Assembly: GCF_900176345.1 (NCBI RefSeq)
Contig: NZ_FWXU01000014.1
Location: forward strand, 1 to 64,000
Length of the DNA: 64,000 bases
Reading direction: 5' to 3'
From: Rhizobium sp. RU36D
GTDB lineage: Bacteria > Pseudomonadota > Alphaproteobacteria > Rhizobiales > Rhizobiaceae
Shown here: in pieces, positions 8,442-17,305 of the stretch
How the letters are laid out: each line of letters opens with the position of its first letter
Position numbering within the stretch: position 1 is the stretch's first letter
The notes under the pieces: model-generated
The model's input: the letters and a program-made list of their open reading frames with translations, nothing else
Told to the model about the DNA's origin: nothing
The model's database searches: none
Made by a program: the position numbers and the translations under genes

Positions 8442-10673
8442 ATGGATCGACAGGTAAATTCCCCGGGAAACCGGAGGCCCGCAGAGGACATTTTGACTTT
8501 GGCGGACACGAATCTCGACACATGCGCACGAGAACCGATCCATAGACCCGAGGCCATCCAGCCACATGGCTGCCTTGTCGTGCTGGATGCCGGAACGCTC
8601 GAGGTCATATCCGCGTCAGCCAATGTGGACGAAGTGGTCGGGCCGAACGCGCTGTCCGCCAACCGGCTTGGCGGCCAACTGCTGGCGCTCGAGGAACCGC
8701 TGACGCTCTGGCGTGACCAGGGCGAAGGCGCATTCCGCGGAAAGATGGACGCCCCGTCGCTCGCGGTCATCGCCCATCGCCAAGGCGAGCGGCTGATCGT
8801 CGAACTGGAGCGCAATCATGTCGATAAGCCGGATGATATCCTCTCCAGATTGACAGGCTTTGCGCAGCAACTGGCCGCGCAGGTGGAACTGGCAGACGCG
8901 TTTTCGGCCATCACGCGCTTCGTTCGGGAGCTGACGGGTTTCGACCGAACGATGGTCTATCGTTTCGACGAGGATTGGAACGGACAGGTGGTGGCGGAAG
9001 CTGGAAACGGCGCGCTACCCTCCTATCATGACCTGAGGTTCCCGGCATCGGACATCCCGGCTCAGGCGCGCAAGCTCTATGAAGTGAACCGGGTGCGGCT
9101 CATTCCCGACGCCACCTATCAGCCGGTGCCGCTGCGCAAGCTGACGACTGAGGATGGCGAAGCCCCGCTCGACATGACCTTCGCGCAGTTGCGCAGCGTC
9201 TCTCCTGTTCATCTCGAATATATGCGCAACATGGGCACGCTGGCCTCCATGTCCATTTCCATTCTTGTGGACGGAAAGCTCTGGGGCCTGGTTTCCTGCC
9301 ATAGCCGCGAGCCCCATTGGGTGCCGGGCGCGATCCGGGACGCCTGCGATTTCGTGGTGCAATCGCTCGCCATGCGCATTTCGGCGCATATGGCATCTGA
9401 GGATGCCGCGCGCCGCATGCATCTCGCCCAGTATCACCGCGCTTTGCTGACTTCCATGTCGTCTACGGGCAGCTGGACCGAGGGTCTGGCGCGCGAGGAA
9501 GCTGCCTTGCTGGCGTTGACAGCTGCAGCCGGAGCGGCCATCGTCGTCAACGACGAATGTCTGATCCTCGGTCGGGCGCCCGACGGTGAGGCCATACGCG
9601 CCGTGGCGCGCTGGCTCTCCGAGCAGGGCTCGGATCTCGACTTCTTCTCAAGCCAGTCCCTTGCCCAGGATATGCCGGGCGGCGATGCGCTGGCGCCGCT
9701 GGCCTGCGGCCTTCTGGCCTGCCGCGTCTCGGAGTTCCACAACAGCTGGCTTCTGTGGTTCCGGCCCGAAGTGGTCGAGACGGTGACCTGGGGCGGCGAC
9801 CCGCACAAGGCTGTGCAGGAAACCGGGCGCATCCATCCGCGCAAGTCGTTCGAGGCGTGGAAGCAGCTTGTGCATAACCAGAGCCTGCCCTGGCAGCAGG
9901 CGGAGATCGCGGCGGCCCGCGACCTTCGTGCCTCGATCATCGACATCGTCTTGAAGAAGGCCGAGGAGGTGGCGGAGCTTGCCGATGAACTCAGGCGCTC
10001 GAACAAGGAGCTGGAGGCCTTCTCCTACTCCGTGTCTCACGATTTGCGCGCACCGTTCCGGCATATCGTCGGCTTTGCGCAGCTCTTGCGCGAGCGCCAG
10101 TCCGGCCTTGATGCCAAATCCCTGCATTACCTGGAGATGATCGGCGATTCAGCGCTCGCCGCCGGCAAGCTGGTGGATGACCTCCTGCATTTTTCCCAGC
10201 TCGGCAGAACCTCGATCAGCAAGCAGAAGGTGGACATGGACAAGCTGGTGGCAGAAGTGCGCCAGGGCATGGCCCCGGAATTGCGGGGTCGCAGCATCGA
10301 ATGGCAGGTCGGCAAGCTGCCGATCGCCCATGGAGACCAGTCACTGCTGCGGCAGGTCTGGCACAATCTCATCGACAACGCGGTGAAATATACCCGTCCG
10401 CGGGATCCGGCACGAATCTCCATTTCCGGCCGCATTGATGGCAAGAATGCGATTTATACCATCAGCGACAATGGCGTCGGCTTTGACATGACCTATCACG
10501 CGAAGCTCTTCGGTGTCTTCCAGCGCCTGCAGCGCGTCGAGGACTTCGAGGGCACGGGGATCGGTCTTGCGCTGGTTCGACGCATATTGGAACGACATCA
10601 GGGAAGCATCTCGGCCGAAGGCGAGATCGACAAGGGGGCTTCCTTCACCTTCACATTGCCCATCGCAGGCTAA
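8442..10673 (+). CDS. bphP: Bacteriophytochrome histidine kinase
   Basis: 743-residue red/far-red photoreceptor kinase. The order is PAS (about residues 25-130), GAF (about 145-310), PHY (about 320-505) and a HisKA/HATPase module. C28, in CAREPIHRPEAIQPHG, is in the position of the biliverdin-binding cysteine. The GAF domain has the hallmark PASDIPAQARKLY. The phospho-accepting histidine is H533 (SYSVSHDLRAPFRHI); N and G boxes follow (NLIDNAVKYTRP, FEGTGIGLALVRRIL). No heme oxygenase gene for making biliverdin is nearby. It probably forms an operon with the response regulators downstream. Confidence 0.93.
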   Translation: MDRQVNSPGNRRPAEDILTLADTNLDTCAREPIHRPEAIQPHGCLVVLDAGTLEVISASANVDEVVGPNALSANRLGGQLLALEEPLTLWRDQGEGAFRGKMDAPSLAVIAHRQGERLIVELERNHVDKPDDILSRLTGFAQQLAAQVELADAFSAITRFVRELTGFDRTMVYRFDEDWNGQVVAEAGNGALPSYHDLRFPASDIPAQARKLYEVNRVRLIPDATYQPVPLRKLTTEDGEAPLDMTFAQLRSVSPVHLEYMRNMGTLASMSISILVDGKLWGLVSCHSREPHWVPGAIRDACDFVVQSLAMRISAHMASEDAARRMHLAQYHRALLTSMSSTGSWTEGLAREEAALLALTAAAGAAIVVNDECLILGRAPDGEAIRAVARWLSEQGSDLDFFSSQSLAQDMPGGDALAPLACGLLACRVSEFHNSWLLWFRPEVVETVTWGGDPHKAVQETGRIHPRKSFEAWKQLVHNQSLPWQQAEIAAARDLRASIIDIVLKKAEEVAELADELRRSNKELEAFSYSVSHDLRAPFRHIVGFAQLLRERQSGLDAKSLHYLEMIGDSALAAGKLVDDLLHFSQLGRTSISKQKVDMDKLVAEVRQGMAPELRGRSIEWQVGKLPIAHGDQSLLRQVWHNLIDNAVKYTRPRDPARISISGRIDGKNAIYTISDNGVGFDMTYHAKLFGVFQRLQRVEDFEGTGIGLALVRRILERHQGSISAEGEIDKGASFTFTLPIAG

Positions 10674-10683
10674 GGAGCCTTGT

Positions 10684-11127
10684 TTGACTGAACTGAGACC
10701 CATCTTGCTCGTCGAGGACAATCCCCGCGACCTGGAACTGACACTGACCGCTCTGGAGAAATGCCAACTGGCCAACGAGGTCGTGGTTGCCCGCGATGGC
10801 GCCGAGGCACTGGCCTTTCTCCATGCGGAGGATCCACATGCAGACCGGGCGCCGGGCGATCCGGCCGTCGTGCTGCTCGACCTCAAGCTGCCTAAGGTGG
10901 ACGGGCTGGAGGTGCTGGCCAAGGTGAAGGGAAACGAGCGCTTGCGGCATATCCCGATCGTGATGCTGACCTCGTCCCGCGAGGAACAGGACCTGGTGCG
11001 CAGCTACGAGCTCGGGGTCAATGCCTTCGTCGTGAAGCCCGTCGAGTTCAACCAGTTCTTCAAGGCCATCCAGGATCTCGGTGTCTTCTGGGCGCTCCTG
11101 AACGAACCTCCTCCGAGGTTGAGGTAA
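10684..11127 (+). CDS. Single-domain response regulator (phytochrome partner type)
   Basis: 147-residue stand-alone receiver domain. The acid pocket is VEDN (E11, D12), the predicted phosphorylation site is D66 (VVLLDLKLPKVDG), and the switch residues are in VMLTSSRE and FVVKPVEF. The start is a TTG at 10684, 10 bases after the kinase stop and behind AAGGAG. The length and the VFWALLNEPP tail are typical of the Rcp1-like regulators paired with phytochrome kinases, so D66 is the likely phosphate acceptor from the upstream phytochrome. There is no output domain. Confidence 0.9.
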   Translation: MTELRPILLVEDNPRDLELTLTALEKCQLANEVVVARDGAEALAFLHAEDPHADRAPGDPAVVLLDLKLPKVDGLEVLAKVKGNERLRHIPIVMLTSSREEQDLVRSYELGVNAFVVKPVEFNQFFKAIQDLGVFWALLNEPPPRLR

Positions 11128-11131
11128 TTTC

Positions 11132-12163
11132 ATGCAGGATCGGGATGGATCGCAACCTCGCATTCTTTTGCTCGAGGACAGTTCGGTTGACGCCGAACTG
11201 ATCGAAACCCAGCTTGATGCCTGCGACCCGCCGGCGCTGGTGACCCGCGTGGCCACACGCGCAGCCTATGCGCAAGCGCTGGAACAGCAGAAATTCGACA
11301 TCATTCTCTCCGATTTTTCCCTGCCGGATTTTGACGGCATGGGGGCCCTGGAGATGGCCGTCGCCCGGGCGCCGAACATTCCCTTCATCTTTGTCTCGGG
11401 CGTGCTGGGCGAGGAGGCCGCCATCGAGGCCTTCCGCAAGGGTGCGACGGATTACATCTTGAAGCAGCGGCTGATCCGCCTGCCGGCCGCGGTGGAAAGA
11501 GCGCTGAAAGAGACGCGCAATCGGCGCGAGCGACGCCGGGCGGAAGAGCAGAAGGACCTGCTGGTCCGCGAACTAAGCCATCGCGTGAAAAACAATCTGG
11601 CGGTCATCCTGTCGCTGGTCCGCCGCACCGCCGCCGACAATATCAGCGTGGAAAGCTACCGGGCAAAGCTCATCGATCGCATCGGCGCGCTCGCGGAGGC
11701 CCATTCGCTGCTGTTTGAACGCAATTGGGCCGATACGGACCTGCTTAGCATCTTTCGCCGCGCGGTCACCCCCTATGACTCCGATCCTTCACGTATCGAT
11801 ATCGGCCAGCACGATCTGGTCACCCTCAACCCCGCCAATGCCCTGTCGGTGGGGATGATCTTCAACGAGCTGGTGACGAATGCCTCCAAATACGGGGCGC
11901 TGTCCAACGAGGTCGGCCGCGTCGCCGTCGAGTGGTATGTGGAAAGCGGCGATGACGGCAAGCGGTGGCTGCATCTGCGATGGGTCGAAAGCGGCGGTCC
12001 AATCGTGGCCGCGCCTGGACATCAGGGGTTTGGCAGCCGGCTTATCCGCGCCAATGTGGAATATGAGCTGGATGGAAGGGTGGTTGTCGACTACCCGCCG
12101 GAGGGAGCCTTGGTTACCTTGTCTTTTCCTCTGGAGAACCGACAGTCAAGCTCGCCGATTTGA
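11132..12163 (+). CDS. Receiver-HWE histidine kinase hybrid
   Basis: 343 residues: receiver domain at about 10-125 with phospho-acceptor D61 (IILSDFSLPDFDG), then an HWE-type kinase core with H150 (RELSHRVKNNLAVILSLVRR) and the ATP-binding motifs FNELVTNASKYGALS and GFGSRLIRANVEYEL. There is no membrane segment. It starts 4 bases after the preceding receiver gene. Such receiver-kinase proteins act as phosphorelay intermediates, so a light-to-phosphorelay route from the phytochrome is a reasonable inference. Its 3' end overlaps the convergent receiver gene by 50 bases. Confidence 0.9.
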   Translation: MQDRDGSQPRILLLEDSSVDAELIETQLDACDPPALVTRVATRAAYAQALEQQKFDIILSDFSLPDFDGMGALEMAVARAPNIPFIFVSGVLGEEAAIEAFRKGATDYILKQRLIRLPAAVERALKETRNRRERRRAEEQKDLLVRELSHRVKNNLAVILSLVRRTAADNISVESYRAKLIDRIGALAEAHSLLFERNWADTDLLSIFRRAVTPYDSDPSRIDIGQHDLVTLNPANALSVGMIFNELVTNASKYGALSNEVGRVAVEWYVESGDDGKRWLHLRWVESGGPIVAAPGHQGFGSRLIRANVEYELDGRVVVDYPPEGALVTLSFPLENRQSSSPI

Positions 12164-12536
12164 CGAATTCTTCGGCGAGCAGCACCTTCAATTTGTTGAA
12201 ATCGCAAGGCTTCGGCAGCAAGGCCACGCCGTCAAGCCGCTCGCGGGTCTCGGGAAGCTCGGCATAGCCCGAGCAGACGACAAAAGGGATGCCCAAAAGC
12301 TTCAGCCGCTCGATGACCGGATAGGAATAGGTGCCGCGCAGGTTGAGATCGAGGACGGCACCATCAATGCCGCGGTCGACCGCCTGCAGCGCCTGGTCCA
12401 CGCTGGAGACCGGGCCAATGACAGTGACCTCTTGAGAGAGCATGAAGTCTTCCATGTCCATCGCCAGCAACGGGTCGTCTTCCAATATCAGGATGCGAGC
12501 CCCTTTGATCATTCCGGTGGCGACAGCCATACGCAC
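12114..12536 (-). CDS. Stand-alone receiver-domain response regulator
   Basis: 140-residue receiver with EDD at residues 19-21, phospho-acceptor D63 (GAVLDLNLRG) and LLPKPCDF as the switch lysine region. It resembles the short receivers that partner HWE kinases. It is convergent with, and overlaps by 50 bases, the 3' end of the receiver-HWE kinase gene. Met9, just before KGARILILEDD, is an alternative start. No output domain is present, so it probably acts in a phosphorelay or by protein contact. Confidence 0.85.
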   Translation of the reverse strand: MRMAVATGMIKGARILILEDDPLLAMDMEDFMLSQEVTVIGPVSSVDQALQAVDRGIDGAVLDLNLRGTYSYPVIERLKLLGIPFVVCSGYAELPETRERLDGVALLPKPCDFNKLKVLLAEEFVKSASLTVGSPEEKTR

Positions 12537-12621
12537 TATTCTCCAAATATTCAGGCAGGTGGAAACGTGCTCGTACCGGAAAGGTTCCCGTTACGGGAGG
12601 CGCAGCTCCATATGGCCGTTA

Positions 12622-13719
12622 TCACGTCCTCGTGATCGGCCGCATGCCTGAGAGCAGGGCAACCAGCTGGGATTGCCTGTTCACCCCCGTCTTGCGATAG
12701 ACTGACTTGAGCTGGGTGCGGATCGTCGCCACCGTCGTGCCCATGCTGGCTGCCACTTCCTCCACCGAGCGGCCGATGGTGATTTCCTGCGCTACGCGCG
12801 CTTCGGCCCGGGTCAGGTCGAACAGCCCGCAAATGACCTTGAGATCGGGAGGGCCAACCTCGCCGACGGGCGTGACGACGACGACAGCGCTGCTGCGGGT
12901 GAAAATATCACGCGCATTGCGTTTGACAGGTACGACGTGAACGACAAGGGCCGGCGCATCCGGCTGGGCGGCCACGGGAAAGGACTGGCAGGGCGGGGCG
13001 TTTTCCTGGCGGAGCTGCTCCAGGACAGTCACAAAAACCGCATTGGCCTGGCGGTCCGAAAAGTGCAGGCGGTTTCTGGCCAGCGTCGTCAGCCGTGGCG
13101 CCAGCCCTTCCATAAGGTCGTTCATCGCCATGACATCGCCCGTGGCGCCCACCACGGCGGCCGGCAGGCCAAGCGCCGCTAGGGTTTGCGTCGTGGCCTG
13201 GGCTTGCCGGAAGGCCAGTCGGGTGGAGAGAAATGCGGCGCGTCCGAGATCGCCCTTTATCGCATTGGCTCGCTCCAGGGACTGGAGATCGAACGGCCCA
13301 TCTGATGTCTTGGCCAAGAGGCTGAAGACCATGATCGTGCCGGACGGCTCGATGAACGCCGCACCCATTTCCCAGGCAAGCCCGATGGGTTCCAGCAGCT
13401 CCACGCGGATCGGATCGCTGCGAAGGACTTCCGGGGCGAGCAGGTCGATATCGCGAAGGAAACTGCCGGGCGCCAGTTGAAGGCCGATCTTTGGCCTTTC
13501 GGTTCGTTGCGCCAGGCCGCTTTTCTCATAGATCTCCATCTGCTCGGCGATCCGCGGGCTGCTGACCCAGCGCAGACCTTCGTTCGGGCTGATGGTGATG
13601 ACAGCAGTGGAGTAGGACCGCATCTCCTGGCTGATCAGATCGCAGGTCTCCGGCCACAGCTCCGGCAGGATGGCGGCTTCGTAGATCCGATCGGTGAGGT
13701 CAGAGGGATGTCTCTGCAT
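12622..13719 (-). CDS. LuxR-family transcriptional regulator
   Basis: 365 residues. The C-terminal 65 residues form a LuxR-type helix-turn-helix (FDLTRAEARVAQEITIGRS, VEEVAASMGTTVATIRTQL, KSVYRKTGVNRQSQLVALL). The N-terminal 290 residues are an unassigned sensory region without membrane segments or an obvious receiver motif; weak PAS-like stretches lie around residues 175-270. It lies on the minus strand 59 bases after the kynureninase gene and downstream of it, so the two could be co-transcribed, but a functional link is not evident. The ligand is unknown. Confidence 0.85.
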   Translation of the reverse strand: MQRHPSDLTDRIYEAAILPELWPETCDLISQEMRSYSTAVITISPNEGLRWVSSPRIAEQMEIYEKSGLAQRTERPKIGLQLAPGSFLRDIDLLAPEVLRSDPIRVELLEPIGLAWEMGAAFIEPSGTIMVFSLLAKTSDGPFDLQSLERANAIKGDLGRAAFLSTRLAFRQAQATTQTLAALGLPAAVVGATGDVMAMNDLMEGLAPRLTTLARNRLHFSDRQANAVFVTVLEQLRQENAPPCQSFPVAAQPDAPALVVHVVPVKRNARDIFTRSSAVVVVTPVGEVGPPDLKVICGLFDLTRAEARVAQEITIGRSVEEVAASMGTTVATIRTQLKSVYRKTGVNRQSQLVALLSGMRPITRT

Positions 13720-13778
13720 TATCGGGCAACCTTAGATCAGCAGGTTCAACGTTACACGACGCCGCGGGCCGCTGAGCC

Positions 13779-14972
13779 TCAGGTCACGAGCGCGCGCTGC
13801 TTGTATTGCTCGCTGTCCCACAGCCTGTTGTCCATGATGTCGGCCAGGATATCCACGGCCTTCAGCACATCGGCCTCGCCGATATAGAGCGGCGTGAAGC
13901 CGAAGCGGATCGCATCAGGCGCGCGGAAATCACCGATGACGCCGCGGTCAATCAGCGCCTGCATGATGGCATAGCCTTCCTCATGCAGGAAGGAGATCTG
14001 GCTGCCGCGCTTGTGCCCGTCCCGTGGCGAGCCGAGCGTCAGCATCGGGCAGCGCCGCTCCACCTCGCTGACGAACAGGTCGCAAAGCGCAATCGACTTC
14101 TGGCGCAGGGCCCCCATGTCAACACCGTCCCAGGCGTCCAGTGCGGCATCGAGTGCGGCCAGCCCAAGGATCGGCGGGGTGCCGACGCGCATCCGGTCGA
14201 TGCCGCCGCCCGGACGATAGCCCAGATCGAAGGCGAAGGGCTTTTCATGACCGAGCCAGCCGGAGAGCGCGGGCTTGACCTTGTCTGCATGCCGGGGCGC
14301 CACATAAATGAAGGCCGGTGCCCCAGGCCCGCCATTCAGATATTTATAGGTGCAGCCGACAGCGAAATCCGCATCCGCTCCGGCAAGATCGACCGGAAGC
14401 GCGCCGGCGCTGTGGGCAAGGTCCCAGATGGCAACGGCGCCCACGTCATGGGCCTTTTTCGTCAGCACCTTCATGTCGTGCAGGCGCCCGGTGCGGTAAT
14501 CCACCTCCGTCAGCATCAGCACGCCGACCGTCTCGTCCAGCGCCGCCTCGACCTCTTCCGGGTCGACGATGCGCAATTCGTGGCCGCGCGCCAAGGACGA
14601 AATGAGGCCCTGGGCCATGTAGAGATCGGAGGGGAAATTGCCGCTGTCGGACAGGATCACCTTACGCTCTGGTACCAGATCCAGCGCAGATGCAAGCGCC
14701 TGGTACACCTTGATCGACAGCGTGTCGCCCATCACGACGGTGCCCTCGGCTGCGCCGATCAGCCGACCGACGCGATCGCCGATGCGCCGCGGCATCATCA
14801 TCCAGCCGGCCTTGTTCCAGCCCTTGATCAGCAACTCGCCCCATTCGTCCGTCATCATCAGCGCGACGCGCTCCTTGGCCGCAAGCGGCAGCGGACCGAG
14901 CGAATTGCCGTCCAGGTAGACGACGCCCTCCGGCAGGTGGAACAATGCGCGGGTTCTTTCGAAATCGGTCAT
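13779..14972 (-). CDS. kynU: Kynureninase
   Basis: 397-residue PLP-dependent hydrolase that cleaves L-kynurenine to anthranilate and alanine in tryptophan breakdown. Family signatures are VYLDGNSLGPLP near the N-terminus, D184 in WDLAHSAGALPVDL, and the PLP lysine K210 in GCTYKYLNGGPGAPAF; the C-terminal APDAIRFGFTPLYIG is also typical. Length matches the family. Other kynurenine-pathway genes (tryptophan dioxygenase, kynurenine formamidase) are not adjacent. The start at 14972 is the first Met of the conserved N-terminus. Confidence 0.95.
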   Translation of the reverse strand: MTDFERTRALFHLPEGVVYLDGNSLGPLPLAAKERVALMMTDEWGELLIKGWNKAGWMMMPRRIGDRVGRLIGAAEGTVVMGDTLSIKVYQALASALDLVPERKVILSDSGNFPSDLYMAQGLISSLARGHELRIVDPEEVEAALDETVGVLMLTEVDYRTGRLHDMKVLTKKAHDVGAVAIWDLAHSAGALPVDLAGADADFAVGCTYKYLNGGPGAPAFIYVAPRHADKVKPALSGWLGHEKPFAFDLGYRPGGGIDRMRVGTPPILGLAALDAALDAWDGVDMGALRQKSIALCDLFVSEVERRCPMLTLGSPRDGHKRGSQISFLHEEGYAIMQALIDRGVIGDFRAPDAIRFGFTPLYIGEADVLKAVDILADIMDNRLWDSEQYKQRALVT

Positions 14973-15318
14973 ATCGGGTCCTATGCATGGCGGTCACGGC
15001 GACCAAACCCTTGTAATCGATAGGCTCGATCTGCGGAAAGTGTTTTTCGTCACCGACGCGTTGCGAATGTTTGTTAACCAGTGGCGACCGGTATGGCACC
15101 GATGGCTATGCCCGCCATGTAGCGTCATCGATGGGATCGACCTTGTCCGTAATGACCATTTGGTCCCCGTTTTCGGGAGCGATTGCAGAATGGCTCCGGC
15201 ACCGAATCTGGATGCCGCTATCAGCGAAATGCCGGCGCAGGGCCGGCATTGCCTGAGGTTGATGACAAAGTTCGCCAAGCTGCTGACAAACTCTCGTTTC
15301 AGGTACTTCTACGTTGGT

Positions 15319-15465
15319 TTGACCGAAAACCTCACCGTCATGCCGGCCGCCGAGCCGGCATCCAGCGCAATCAAGTCCTTGATTGCAATAGACTCTTTTC
15401 ACGGCGCAGACGCGCCGTGGCTGGATTCCGGCCTTCGCCGGAATGACGGATTAATAGGGTCTCGC
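15319..15465 (+). repeat. Palindromic repeat element 1, copy D
   Basis: The core from CCGTCAT (15336) to ATGACGG (15449) has the same four-hairpin structure as copy C. The flanks TTGACCGAAAACCTCA and AATAGGGTCTCGC are shared with inverted copy B near 0.4 kb, which defines a unit of about 147 bases. Confidence 0.85.
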
Positions 15466-15477
15466 GCTAAAGCTATC

Positions 15478-15502
15478 AAATGCCGGCACGGGACCGGCAT
15501 TT
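15478..15502 (-). terminator. Terminator of ribB
   Basis: On the minus strand AAATGCCGG pairs perfectly with CCGGCATTT around a 7-base loop, and TTTGATAGCTTT follows. It begins about 20 bases after the ribB stop codon, as expected for an intrinsic terminator. Confidence 0.75.
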
Positions 15503-15520
15503 CGTCATTTCAGTCTCAGC

Positions 15521-16153
15521 TTACGCTGCTTCCGACTGCAGCGCCTGCTTTTCCTGCACATAGCGGGTCAGGGCTTCGATCGTGATCAGCGGAAGGTCAT
15601 GCTCTTTGCAGAAGACTTCCAACTGCGGCAGGCGGGCCATGGTGCCGTCGTCATTGGCCACTTCGCAGATCACGCCTGAAGGCGCGAAGCCGGCGAGCCG
15701 GGCCAGGTCGACGGCCGCTTCCGTATGGCCCGACCGACCGAGGACACCCTTGGGATGGGCACGCAGCGGAAAGATATGCCCCGGCCGCGCAAAGTCATCC
15801 GGCTGGGACGTCTTGTCCATCAGCGCCTTCACGGTCGCTGCCCGATCGGCCGCGGAGATGCCGGTCGAGGTGCCGGGAATATAGTCCACCGACACGGTGA
15901 AGGCCGTCTTCAGAAATTCGGTGTTTCGGGGAACCATCAGCGGGATATCAAGGGCATCAAGCCGTTCGCCTTCCATGGCGACGCAAACCAGGCCCCTTGC
16001 ATGCTTCATCATGAAAGCGATTGCTTCCGGCGTCACCGCTTCTGAAGCGACGATCACATCGCCTTCGTTTTCGCGATCTTCATCATCGACGACAACGATC
16101 ATACCGCCACGTGCCAGCGTAGCGATCGCATTTTCAATACTCGAGATAGTCAT
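15521..16153 (-). CDS. ribB: 3,4-dihydroxy-2-butanone 4-phosphate synthase
   Basis: 210-residue enzyme converting ribulose 5-phosphate to the four-carbon unit of riboflavin. The active-site loop DDEDRENEGD (about residues 23-32) and the motifs PGTSTGISAADRA, RPGHIFPLRA and RSGHTEAAVDLARLAG are intact. The ORF extends further upstream, but the start at 16153 (MTISSIENA) is chosen because it matches the family N-terminus and lies behind AAAGG, downstream of an FMN riboswitch. It is a stand-alone RibB without a fused GTP cyclohydrolase II domain. FMN feedback through the riboswitch is expected. Confidence 0.95.
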   Translation of the reverse strand: MTISSIENAIATLARGGMIVVVDDEDRENEGDVIVASEAVTPEAIAFMMKHARGLVCVAMEGERLDALDIPLMVPRNTEFLKTAFTVSVDYIPGTSTGISAADRAATVKALMDKTSQPDDFARPGHIFPLRAHPKGVLGRSGHTEAAVDLARLAGFAPSGVICEVANDDGTMARLPQLEVFCKEHDLPLITIEALTRYVQEKQALQSEAA

Positions 16154-16271
16154 TCCATAGCCTTTCAAGGGTACTCCGCAGATGCGGCAAACCACGACCA
16201 AACGGTCGCCATTTGTCCCTTGGGCGAACAAACGCCTGCGCCCATCCCGGGGGGATGGGTTCACAAACCTT

Positions 16272-16404
16272 GTCCTCTTCCATCCGGACTATACCGTCGG
16301 CTCCGGCATCGCACCGGATCTGCTGCCTTCCACCGAAGTGGAAGCGCTCGCGGGCTCCCGGCAACGCCGGATACCGCCGGTGGGGAGTTTCGCCCCGCCC
16401 TGAG
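16272..16404 (-). promoter_or_regulatory. FMN riboswitch (RFN element)
   Basis: Read on the minus strand, the segment has the conserved RFN parts in order: CAGGGCGGGGCGAAACTCCC, CACCGGCGGTA, AGCCCGCGAGCGC, GATCCGGTGCGATGCCGGAG, CCGACGGTATAGTCCGGATG and the closing GGAAGAGGA. Between it and the ribB start a CCCATCC/GGATGGG hairpin (16241-16259) may be part of the expression platform. Control of ribB by FMN follows from the known class. Confidence 0.95.
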
Positions 16405-16516
16405 AACCCGGGAAGAATACAATTTCATTTGCATGGAATGCAAGGTGCGCGTTGCAGATACTTGTGCCCCACAGGGAAACAAATTTCCGCGTGGTGAACG
16501 CATCCTGGCAGGGCAT

Positions 16517-16540
16517 CCGCGGACAGCGAGCCGTCCGCGG
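16517..16540 (-). terminator. Hairpin after the iron ABC transporter operon
   Basis: CCGCGGAC pairs with GTCCGCGG around an 8-base loop, beginning about 10 bases after the ATPase stop codon. No T-run follows, so it is either a weak terminator or a 3'-end stabiliser. Confidence 0.5.
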
Positions 16541-16549
16541 GTCTTCAGA

Positions 16550-17305
16550 TCAAGCGAGCGCCTGGTCGACGATCACCATCGGGCGGCCTTGCGTGCAGTT
16601 TTCGATGCGGGCCTCCACGCGATAGACGTTCCGCAGCAGGTCGGAGGTCACCACGTCCTCGGTCAGGCCGCTGGCGATGAGGCGGCCATTGCCGACCACC
16701 ATGGCGTTGTGGCAGTAGCGCAGGGCGTGGTTCAGGTCGTGCAGCGCGATGACCACGGCCATGCCGGTGCGGCCGGCCAGACCGCGCATGAAATCCAGCA
16801 CTTCGATCTGGCGGAACAGGTCGAGGGCCGAGGTGGGCTCGTCCATCAGCAGCACATCGGGCTTGCGGATCAGCGCCTGGGCGATGGCCACCAATTGGCG
16901 CTGGCCGCCGGAGAGTTCGCCGAGATTGCGGAAGGCGAGATCGGAAATGCGCAGCGCCTTCAGGATGGTGTCGATTTCCTCGAGCTCGCCGTCTTCGACG
17001 CGCCAGCCGGCGCCCTGCTTGGAAGCCAGCAGCACGGATTCATAGACCGTCAGCACGGCATTGGCGCCGGTGTCCTGCGGCATGTAGCAGATCGGTCGGC
17101 CAGCGGCGCGGGCGCCATCCAGCTCGACCACGCCGCCGCCCTTGATCAGCCCGGCAATGCGCTTGAACAGGGTCGACTTGCCGGCGGCATTGGGGCCGAT
17201 GACGGCCGTCAGCTCGCCGCCGCGGATCAGGTCCGTCGTGACATCGCTGAAGACCTCGTGCCGGCCGTAACGGCCGCTCAGGTTTTGAAGCTTGAGGGCT
17301 ACCAT
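16550..17305 (-). CDS. Iron/siderophore ABC transporter ATPase (FecE-like)
   Basis: 251-residue ATP-binding subunit. Walker A is GPNAAGKST (about residues 37-45), the signature is LSGGQRQLVAIAQAL, Walker B is VLLMDEPTSAL, and the H-loop histidine is in VVIALHDLNHALRY. Similarity is to the FecE/FhuC class that powers import of ferric siderophores, heme or vitamin B12. Its start overlaps the permease gene end by 7 bases. It is the last gene of an operon ordered binding protein, small ORF, permease, ATPase. Confidence 0.9.
   Translation of the reverse strand: MVALKLQNLSGRYGRHEVFSDVTTDLIRGGELTAVIGPNAAGKSTLFKRIAGLIKGGGVVELDGARAAGRPICYMPQDTGANAVLTVYESVLLASKQGAGWRVEDGELEEIDTILKALRISDLAFRNLGELSGGQRQLVAIAQALIRKPDVLLMDEPTSALDLFRQIEVLDFMRGLAGRTGMAVVIALHDLNHALRYCHNAMVVGNGRLIASGLTEDVVTSDLLRNVYRVEARIENCTQGRPMVIVDQALA

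Larger units (their letters stand above)
14973..15520. other. Gene-free stretch with hairpins and repeat copy D
   Basis: No coding region is supported in these 548 bases. They hold the upstream region of kynU, a perfect 9-base-pair hairpin at 15228-15250 (AATGCCGGC / GCCGGCATT), copy D of repeat element 1, and the ribB terminator. The open frames here fall mostly inside the repeat and are not conserved in reading frame between copies. Confidence 0.6.

Noticed and set aside
6817..8565. 582-codon minus-strand frame opposite the Cache-HWE kinase
   Set aside because: The plus strand encodes an intact multi-domain kinase; the minus frame has no domain and is an effect of high G+C codon bias.
15183..15446. 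Plus-strand ORF of 87 codons
   Set aside because: It runs through repeat element 1, and the frame is not kept in the other copies, so it is probably not a gene.
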